Shown piece by piece: positions 1 to 5,423 of a stretch of 64,000 nt of DNA. The DNA lies in assembly GCF_007751035.1 (NCBI RefSeq), contig NZ_CP036433.1, positions 2,523,001 through 2,587,000 of the forward strand, in the 5' to 3' direction. Numbering within the stretch: the first letter of the stretch is position 1; the number at the start of each line of letters is the position of its first letter. Position numbers and translations under genes: made by a program. The stretch is from Lignipirellula cremea (lineage in GTDB: Bacteria > Planctomycetota > Planctomycetia > Pirellulales > Pirellulaceae). Below the pieces are notes generated by a model. The model saw only the letters and a list, made by a program, of their open reading frames with translations, was not told the DNA's origin and ran no database searches.

Positions 1-234
1 CTTCAGTCCGCTTCAGAAAAAATTCGAGTACGCACTTGCGACGACTGTAAAGGTACAGGTATCGATTGCGTCTGCTTCGTGTGCGAAGGATGGGGAGAGG
101 AGCAGTGCTGGAAATGTGGTAACCGAGGTTGTGATAAGTGTCGCAATTCCGATCGTCCGGCTTGCGAAAATTGCAGAGGCACTGGACGAATGGATTGCGT
201 CACTTGTGCCGGTTTCGGAATTATCACTGTTTGA
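1..234 (+). CDS. DnaJ-type zinc-finger protein, C-terminal fragment (5' end outside window)
   Basis: An open frame runs from base 1 to a TGA at 232-234 and encodes the last 77 residues of a larger protein. It contains CxxC(x)G(x)G-like units of the DnaJ central zinc-finger type: CDDCKGTG, CWKCGNRG, CENCRGTG and CVTCAGFG, plus an extra CVCFVC. Such motifs bind zinc in DnaJ and in several unrelated small proteins. No J domain or C-terminal DnaJ substrate domain is visible, and the protein ends right after the last finger, so it is probably not a canonical DnaJ chaperone. The frame is recognised from its cysteine pattern because the start codon lies upstream of the window. Confidence 0.7.
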   Translation, partial: LQSASEKIRVRTCDDCKGTGIDCVCFVCEGWGEEQCWKCGNRGCDKCRNSDRPACENCRGTGRMDCVTCAGFGIITV

Positions 235-299
235 GGGCGGTTGAGAAGAAAAGGGGTACAATTCGCCCAAACTGCGAAAGGGGTACAAAGTCTGTCCAC

Positions 300-336
300 A
301 AAAAAAGCCGTAAACCCTTGCGGATTCACGGCTTTT
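300..336 (-). terminator. Intrinsic terminator of tRNA-Pro
   Basis: A 9-bp inverted repeat (AAAAGCCGT at 303-311 with ACGGCTTTT at 328-336) is followed on the - strand by seven T residues (A-run 300-306). It lies just 3' of the tRNA-Pro gene. Confidence 0.75.
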
Positions 337-340
337 GTAG

Positions 341-415
341 TCGGGCCGAGAGGATTCGAACCTCCGACCTTTTGACCCCCAGTCAAACGCGCTAACCAGG
401 CTGCGCTACGGCCCG
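341..415 (-). tRNA. tRNA-Pro (anticodon GGG)
   Basis: The reverse complement folds as a cloverleaf with a 7-bp acceptor stem (CGGGCCG/CGGCCCG), discriminator A, T-arm GGTTCGAATCC and anticodon loop CTGGGGG closed by TTTGA/TCAAA, giving anticodon GGG. It is 75 nt long. The 3' CCA is not encoded, so a CCA-adding enzyme is needed. A terminator follows directly. Confidence 0.93.
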
Positions 416-820
416 AACTTTTTCCGATGGATCGCGGCTGGGGGGGTGTGGATGGGGGCCCGGCCGGAAATCGGTTGCGGCGGAATTCCGCTGCAAGGGT
501 TGGAATATGGCAGATTGGCGGCTGCTTTTCAACGCCCTTAGGACAACTTTTGCGTCCCGCTTTTTTGCTGCTCGCTTTCGCAGCCTGGCGTTGCCCCGGA
601 ATTCGAGGGTAACCGGCAGGCAAACCGCTGGGAAAATCGGTTTTTTCGATGGAGAGGAGGCAACCACAATATTGGGGAAGGGGCTTTGCCTGTGCGGATC
701 AGAGTGATTCCCGGTGGTAAAGACCGCGAAATTCCTGGGTCGGCACAACTTGATCTTGCCGCAAGTGGAGGGATGCTCTACAAGCCTCCCTCCCTGATGA
801 CTTTTCGACCAGGACACCCC
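416..820. other. Intergenic region without a supported gene
   Basis: This stretch separates tRNA-Pro (- strand) from the secreted protein at 821 (+ strand), so it should hold promoters for both. No sigma70-type promoter was convincing by eye. Short open frames here lack ribosome sites and recognisable sequence. Confidence 0.5.
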
Positions 821-2119
821 ATGCCCAGGCGACCCCATCAACCGATACTAACGATCCTTCTGGCGGCAATTACCTTGCTGCTTCAGGAGGCGGCGCAACT
901 CCGTGCGGAAACCCTGGAGGGGTCGCTGCTGTGGGAGCCTGCGCCTGCCATGGAATGGTTTGAACGGCGTGGTTGGGCAGACTGGTCGGCTGCGGAGATT
1001 GGCATGTCGCCAGGTCCGGAGCCGTTGCTGCTTGCTCCGCCTGCTCGAACGAATTCCTCCATTCGATTGGTGGCCGCCCAGCAGGAATTGCCGGATCTGA
1101 TGGTTGAGCCGCGGTCCAGCGGTCAGGCCTCTGAAGCTCCGCCTGTGGTGGATGATCCGACGACTTTCTCTTCCTGCAATCAATGCGGCAATTGCCCCAG
1201 TTGCCGGGCCGGTCGCGGCAGTCGCGTCAGCAAAGCCAGGACCCAGGTGGGGCGTTTTTACGACTCACTTTATACGGCGATTACCTATCCGCCGCCCTGT
1301 TACGAACCGGCCTGGAGCCACCTGGGCAATGCGGCCCTGTTTGTGGATCCGATCCGCCCGCAAACCCAGCAGCGGTTCCGCTGGGATTCCGGCTGGGGGA
1401 TGGGCTACCCCGATCGCAATGAGTTCTTCTGGGCTCGCTCCGGCGGTGGGGGGCTTGGTCCGGCGCATGCCGCCCGTACGATCGACTACCATGAACTCAG
1501 CATGTACACCGAAACGGCCCTGGGCGGTTTTGGAGCCTTTATAGAAACGCCTTACCGCTCGATTTATCCTGACAACGCGGGGCATTCGGCAGGTTTTGGC
1601 GATTTGATCGTCGGCACGAAATCGCTGCTGCACGATAGCGAGTTCCTGCTGATCACGTTCCAGTTCAAGACGCACATTCCCATCGGCCGGCCGTTAATTG
1701 GCGTGGGCGTAGGGCACGTTTCGCTGGAGCCGTCGCTACTGATTGGCGTGCATCTCACCCCGAAGACCTATGTCCAGGCGCAGTTTGCCGAGTGGATTCC
1801 GCTGGGCGGCAACTCCAGTTATGCAGGCGCGCTGATGCATTACCATGCAAGTCTCAACCGGTGCCTGTGGCAGCATTGCGATTCACAGTTCATTGGCAGT
1901 CTGGAGGTTAACGGCTGGTCGTTCCAGGACGGCGCCTATACGGACCCGTCCACAGGACAGGCCATTCCTTCAAACAACGGGAACTATATGAGCGCGGGCC
2001 CTTCGTTCCGCTATGTCTGGAGCGAAACGTTCGACTTTGCGTTCGGCACCACGTTCGGTATCTCGGACCCCAGCTTTGCCGAGCGGTTGTATCGCAGCGA
2101 ATTCCGCATCCGGTATTGA
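821..2119 (+). CDS. Secreted beta-barrel-like outer-membrane protein, unknown function
   Basis: A 432-residue protein. The ATG at 821 is preferred over upstream in-frame codons because it follows AGGA by about 9 nt and starts a classical signal peptide (MPRRPHQPILTILLAAITLL, then a cut near AETL). A short Cys cluster, CNQCGNCPSC, lies near residue 125 and could bind metal or form disulfides. The C-terminal half alternates polar and hydrophobic residues with many aromatics (stretches around FGDLIVGTKSLL and TYVQAQFAEWIPLGG) and ends in Arg-Ile-Arg-Tyr, as expected of an outer-membrane beta-barrel with a terminal aromatic. It resembles the general layout of planctomycete transporter-like barrel proteins, but no substrate can be named. 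It stands alone, with FKBP 270 nt downstream. Confidence 0.65.
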   Translation: MPRRPHQPILTILLAAITLLLQEAAQLRAETLEGSLLWEPAPAMEWFERRGWADWSAAEIGMSPGPEPLLLAPPARTNSSIRLVAAQQELPDLMVEPRSSGQASEAPPVVDDPTTFSSCNQCGNCPSCRAGRGSRVSKARTQVGRFYDSLYTAITYPPPCYEPAWSHLGNAALFVDPIRPQTQQRFRWDSGWGMGYPDRNEFFWARSGGGGLGPAHAARTIDYHELSMYTETALGGFGAFIETPYRSIYPDNAGHSAGFGDLIVGTKSLLHDSEFLLITFQFKTHIPIGRPLIGVGVGHVSLEPSLLIGVHLTPKTYVQAQFAEWIPLGGNSSYAGALMHYHASLNRCLWQHCDSQFIGSLEVNGWSFQDGAYTDPSTGQAIPSNNGNYMSAGPSFRYVWSETFDFAFGTTFGISDPSFAERLYRSEFRIRY

Positions 2120-2391
2120 AATCCCGTTAATTTACGGCGTCAGGCGCCTTTGAAAGGCGATCGCGACTGCCACATTCATCGCTGGCGTCCGTCTCTTCCT
2201 GATCCTTGTCGCCAGGCCGTGGTCGAGCGCCCTTTCAGGCCTTCGGCGGAAATACTGTCGCGATAGATCGAGCGAAGAAAAACTGCCCTATCCGCGTGGG
2301 GCGATCGTCCCCATAATCAGCGCGCCGGGCGTCATCCTGGCGGCCATCTGTCTCTGCCAGAATCGTTTTCAATGCGCCAAGGAGGGTTCGC

Positions 2392-2910
2392 ATGCCAAGC
2401 GTAACAAGCCGCTTGCCGTTTATTTATGTCGCTGCCGCCATCGGGTTGTCGCTGGGAGTTTACGGCTGCAGCGGTTCGCGTCCTTCGTCGATCTTTGGCT
2501 CCACGGCCATGGAGTCGGAAGCCGAAGCGGCACAGGCAGTTGCCGAAGAGAGCTCGCCTGCAGAACAGCCCGGCCCGTGGATTACCACGGATAGCGGATT
2601 GCGTTACCGCATCCTCCGCAAATCGACAGGACGCCACCCGCAGTCCGACGACACCGTCATGATTCACTACCATGGCTGGCTCGATGACGGCAGCGTGTTC
2701 GATACGACTTACAAGAAAAATCTGCCGGCGACCTTTCCTTTAAACGCGGTGGTTCCGGGTTTTGGCGAAGGGCTCTTGTACGTAGGCGAAGGCGGCATGA
2801 TTGAACTGGAAATCCCGGGCCGGCTGGGATATGGATTCAAGGGTTCGCCTCCCAAAATTCCCTCGAACGCAACGCTGCATTTCCGGATCGAACTGCTGGC
2901 CATTCGTTAA
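2392..2910 (+). CDS. FKBP-type peptidyl-prolyl cis-trans isomerase, lipoprotein
   Basis: 172 residues with a strong ribosome site (AAGGAGG) ahead of the ATG at 2392. The N-terminus is a hydrophobic signal ending in a possible lipobox (VYGC, Cys26), suggesting lipid anchoring in the cell envelope. After a low-complexity spacer, residues about 60-172 form a single FKBP domain, with the hallmarks VMIHYHGWLDDGSVFDTT, the VVPGFGEGL loop, the GYG turn, IPSNATLHFRIELL and a terminal beta-strand. Known FKBPs of this layout speed proline isomerisation during folding of exported proteins. No operon partner is evident: the RiPP precursor promoter begins about 50 nt downstream. Confidence 0.9.
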   Translation: MPSVTSRLPFIYVAAAIGLSLGVYGCSGSRPSSIFGSTAMESEAEAAQAVAEESSPAEQPGPWITTDSGLRYRILRKSTGRHPQSDDTVMIHYHGWLDDGSVFDTTYKKNLPATFPLNAVVPGFGEGLLYVGEGGMIELEIPGRLGYGFKGSPPKIPSNATLHFRIELLAIR

Positions 2911-2956
2911 GCCAAATGGGGGTCCGCGGAGAAGTCAAGTTTGAAAAGTAAAAACC

Positions 2957-2984
2957 TTGACCTCCCGTAAGAAAGAGGTATACT
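2957..2984 (+). promoter_or_regulatory. Sigma70-type promoter of the first RiPP precursor
   Basis: TTGACC (2957-2962), a 16-nt spacer, then TATACT (2979-2984). The same two hexamers with the same spacing occur ahead of the second precursor, which supports a real shared promoter. The implied 5' leader is about 90 nt. Confidence 0.75.
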
Positions 2985-3082
2985 ATTCCCCGGCTATGAA
3001 CCCTTGACTTTATGACAGGTTTGTAGACTGGGTTGGGCTAACGCGTTCATCAAGCTTTGTTTTTTGGAAAAGGGGACCTGTA

Positions 3083-3565
3083 ATGGCGCCGAACACTGAC
3101 TGGAACCTTAAGTGGGAACTGCTCGTCGCGGATGCCTGGGACGACGCGGATTTGAAGACTCGCCTTCTGAGCGACCCGATGGCGGTCTGCAAAGAGCGCG
3201 GTATCGTTCCTCCCGAAGGCGTAGTCCTGAAGGTTGTGGAAAACGACGTCTCCACGATTCACCTGGTGCTGCCGGAAGCGCCGACTGAAGCGGAGCTGTC
3301 GGAAGAAGAACTTGAAGGCGTCGCTGGCGGCGGCGGTTTCTCGATCGGTATCGGCCCTGGTGGCGGTGTTTCGTTCGGGATTGGCGGTTGCTCCGGCGGA
3401 CGTTGCTCCAGCAGCGGTTGCTCCGGCGGACGTTGCAGCAGCAGCGGTTGCTCCGGTGGTCGTTGCTCCAGCAGCGGTTGCTCCAGCAGCGGTTGCTCCG
3501 GCGGTCGTTGCTCCAGCAGCGGTTGCTCCGGCGGTCGTGGCGGTTGCTCCGGCGGTCGCTGCTAA
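3083..3565 (+). CDS. NHLP-type RiPP precursor 1, Cys/Ser pentapeptide-repeat core
   Basis: 160 residues; the ATG follows AAAAGGGGACCTGTA. Residues 1-83 are a nitrile-hydratase-like leader peptide (NHLP): WELLVADAWDD, then LLSDPMAVCKERGIVPPEG, then HLVLPEAP, then LSEEELEGVAGG, ending in the double glycine expected for C39 peptidase cleavage at 83/84. The 77-residue core opens with a Gly/Ser/Phe/Ile stretch and continues from Cys103 as tandem pentapeptides CSGGR and CSSSG, with 12 cysteines in all. Such Cys/Ser-Gly patterns resemble microcin B17, a known substrate of YcaO heterocyclisation, though the sequences are not homologous in register. Ser and Cys are adjacent in every unit, so bis-azoles are possible. 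It is the first of three precursors and is followed by a strong terminator. Confidence 0.93.
   Translation: MAPNTDWNLKWELLVADAWDDADLKTRLLSDPMAVCKERGIVPPEGVVLKVVENDVSTIHLVLPEAPTEAELSEEELEGVAGGGGFSIGIGPGGGVSFGIGGCSGGRCSSSGCSGGRCSSSGCSGGRCSSSGCSSSGCSGGRCSSSGCSGGRGGCSGGRC
3389..3562 (+). repeat. Tandem 15-bp coding repeats in precursor 1
   Basis: The core is encoded by near-identical 15-bp units beginning TGCTCC (Cys-Ser) that alternate a GGCGGACGT-type and an AGCAGCGGT-type second half. Near-identity at DNA level implies recent expansion by slippage or unequal crossing-over. Confidence 0.85.
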
Positions 3566-3611
3566 GCGGCAGACAAAATTGGCTGTTGGCTTGTCCGCCA
3601 GCCCCAGTAAG

Positions 3612-3639
3612 AACGCCGTTGATTATCAACGGCGTTTTT
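3612..3639 (+). terminator. Intrinsic terminator after precursor 1
   Basis: Perfect 11-bp stem AACGCCGTTGA/TCAACGGCGTT with a 3-nt loop and a T-run. It isolates the first precursor as its own transcription unit. Confidence 0.9.
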
Positions 3640-3821
3640 CATTTCTTGTCTGCCTGCGGACAATTTAACAACCGTTGAACTCCTGAATCCCAGGTGTCCA
3701 GTATCGCTTTGCTAGAGGGAAAAATAGATATTTCCCCCACCCCGGGCTAGACTTTTCTCCGGGTTTTGCGGCGACTGGCGGGACAACACGGCGGGCAGGA
3801 CGGGCTTTTCGTTGGTTTTGC

Positions 3822-3849
3822 TTGACCCGTCCTTTTGGTGGTGTATACT
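3822..3849 (+). promoter_or_regulatory. Sigma70-type promoter of the second RiPP precursor
   Basis: TTGACC (3822-3827), a 16-nt spacer, TATACT (3844-3849): both hexamers and the spacing equal those upstream of precursor 1. About 160 nt of leader RNA precede the start codon. Confidence 0.72.
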
Positions 3850-4012
3850 ACCGCCGATCCGCGACTTCTTGCGGCTTCGCTCGGCAAACCCGTCAGGGAT
3901 GCGCCCATCACTTCTGTCACCTTCGAGACAGAACAAGCGAGCTATTGTGTGCGGATTGGGTGGGGACCCAGAAAACGCGCTCATCAACCTGGTAATTAAA
4001 GGGACCTGACTC

Positions 4013-4456
4013 ATGGCCGAACAATTCTATGATTGGAACGCCAAGTGGCAACAACTTGTCGCGGAAACGTGGGAAGACGCCGATCTGAAGGCTCGCCTTT
4101 TGAGCGACCCGAATGCTGTGTTTGAAGAGCGCGGCATGTTGCCTCCCGCCGGCATCTCCGTGAAGGTGCTCGACAACTCGGGCGACACGATCCACCTGGT
4201 GCTCCCCGCAGCTCCGTCAGACTATGAGCTTTCCGAAGAAGAGCTGGAGTACGTGTCCGGAGGCAGTTCTCCCTGTGGGCGTTGCAGTGCTCGTTGCAGT
4301 TCCCGTTGCACGAATGTGCCGACTCGCTGTTCGGACCGCTGCACCTCTCAACCATCTCGCTGTTCTTCCGAACCATCTCGCTGTAGTTCTCAGCCAACTC
4401 GCTGCAGCGTTCGCGGCGGCGTCTGTGATGGTCGCGGCTCGACTTTGTGCCATTAG
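4013..4456 (+). CDS. NHLP-type RiPP precursor 2, Arg-Cys-Ser/Pro-rich core
   Basis: 147 residues; the ATG follows AAAGGGACCTGACTC, a ribosome-site context shared with precursor 1. Residues 1-84 form the NHLP leader (WQQLVAETWEDADLK, LLSDPNAVFEERG, HLVLPAAP, LSEEELEYVSGG) with cleavage expected after Gly84. The 63-residue core has 11 cysteines, most preceded by Arg and followed by Ser or Thr (RCS, RCT), with a repeating PSRCSSEPSRCSSQPTRCS section, and ends in Cys-His. The leader lacks the Cys35 found in the other two precursors. The core is rich in heterocyclisable residues and strongly basic. It has its own promoter and a weak hairpin downstream. Confidence 0.92.
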   Translation: MAEQFYDWNAKWQQLVAETWEDADLKARLLSDPNAVFEERGMLPPAGISVKVLDNSGDTIHLVLPAAPSDYELSEEELEYVSGGSSPCGRCSARCSSRCTNVPTRCSDRCTSQPSRCSSEPSRCSSQPTRCSVRGGVCDGRGSTLCH

Positions 4457-4473
4457 AGTTCTTTGACACCGGT

Positions 4474-4508
4474 CCAGGCAGGCGGCGGGGTTTCGCCTGG
4501 CCTTTCTC
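4474..4508 (+). terminator. Weak terminator-like hairpin after precursor 2
   Basis: CCAGGC (4474-4479) can pair with GCCTGG (4495-4500), or CAGGCG with CGCCTG in an overlapping alternative. The tail is CCTTTCT, a poor T-run, so read-through toward precursor 3 is possible. Confidence 0.35.
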
Positions 4509-4740
4509 CCGTGACGGCAAGCGATTGACTTGTCGGCGGTGGTTAACGCAGGTTGCACTTCGCAACCCCCCTGTGCGCAGGTTTTCGTAATTCCATTGGC
4601 GGCTTTTCTCCAAACGAAATGCCCCTGCTGGTAGAATTGCCTTCCGCTCAGTTTGTGTCGGCGCGCAATTTCCGAACCGCGTTTTGGCGGTGTTGGCGAT
4701 CGCGTTTCAATCTAAACTTTTCTTTTTGAAGGACCATAAC

Positions 4741-5295
4741 ATGTCGGCTTATGACTGGGATCTGAAGTGGGAATTGCTGGTCGCGGACGCCTGGGATGAT
4801 GAAGAGCTTAAGAAGCGTCTGCTGAGCGAACCGATGGCGGTCTGCAAAGAACGCGGCATCGTGCCGCCCGCTGGTGTGACGATCAATGTGTTTGAGGACA
4901 GCAAAGAGGTCATCAACCTGATTCTTCCTCCGGCTCCCGACCAGGAAGAACTATCGGAAGAAGAACTCGAAGCAGTTGCCGGCGGCTTTGGCTGTGGCAC
5001 CATGTGCTACGGCGGCGGCTTCGGCGGCGGCTACGGCGGCGGTGGCGGCGGTGGCTATGGCGGCGGTGGCGGCGGCTATGGCGGCGGTGGCGGCGGCTAC
5101 GGCGGCGGTGGCGGTGGCGGTGGCGGCGGCGGCTATGGCGGTGGTGGCGGCGGCTACGGCGGCGGTGGCGGCGGCTACGGCGGCGGTGGCGGTGGTGGCG
5201 GCGGCTACGGCGGCGGCGGCGGCTACGGCGGTGGTGGCGGTGGCTATGGCGGCGGTGGCGGCGGCTATGGTGGTCGTTGCGGCGGTCGTCCGTAG
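4741..5295 (+). CDS. NHLP-type RiPP precursor 3, Gly-Tyr repeat core
   Basis: 184 residues from the ATG at 4741, which follows TTGAAGGACC. An in-frame upstream start at 4684 would add residues with no counterpart in the sister leaders. Residues 1-82 are an NHLP leader very close to that of precursor 1 (WELLVADAWDD, AVCKERGIVPP, ELSEEELEAVAGG). The 102-residue core starts FGCGTMCY and then repeats Tyr-(Gly)5 to 11 for about 85 residues, closing with GGRCGGRP. It has 12 Tyr, 3 Cys, 1 Thr and no Ser, so it offers few sites for azole formation despite sitting just upstream of the YcaO gene. Gly/Tyr-rich chains are otherwise known from structural and adhesive proteins; whether that applies here is inference. 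No convincing promoter was seen directly upstream. Confidence 0.92.
   Translation: MSAYDWDLKWELLVADAWDDEELKKRLLSEPMAVCKERGIVPPAGVTINVFEDSKEVINLILPPAPDQEELSEEELEAVAGGFGCGTMCYGGGFGGGYGGGGGGGYGGGGGGYGGGGGGYGGGGGGGGGGGYGGGGGGYGGGGGGYGGGGGGGGGYGGGGGYGGGGGGYGGGGGGYGGRCGGRP
5008..5274 (+). repeat. Gly-Tyr coding repeat in precursor 3
   Basis: GGCGGCGGT-type glycine codons broken by TAC/TAT every 5 to 11 codons. The repeat is low-complexity DNA prone to length change, so the array length may differ between strains or be mis-assembled. Confidence 0.85.
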
Positions 5296-5316
5296 TCGGC
5301 GCGCGTTCCCAAGTTC

Positions 5317-5355
5317 AAGCGGCGCCCGGGTCACCGATTCGGACGCCGCTTCTTT
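5317..5355 (+). terminator. Imperfect hairpin between precursor 3 and the YcaO gene
   Basis: AAGCGGCG (5317-5324) pairs with CGCCGCTT (5344-5351), 19-nt loop, followed by CTTT. It could partly terminate or attenuate transcription, keeping precursor transcripts more abundant than those of the enzymes. Confidence 0.45.
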
Positions 5356-5423
5356 GATGATCGCCTGGGGGTTGGCGCTCGTTCTTGGATCGTTCGTATT
5401 TCTTTGATGATGGTCATATACTA

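Noticed and set aside
3389-3562. Regularly spaced DNA repeats that could be taken for a CRISPR array
   Set aside because: The 15-bp units are contiguous, lack spacers and are in-frame coding repeats of precursor 1.
3083-5295. Nif11-type leader or lanthipeptide precursors as alternatives
   Set aside because: The WELLVADAWDD...PPEG...HLVLP pattern is the nitrile-hydratase-like type, and no LanM, LanB or LanC enzyme is present.
5417-5422. TATACT just before the YcaO start, like the -10 of precursors 1 and 2
   Set aside because: There is no TTGACC at the right distance, and transcription would begin inside the coding region.
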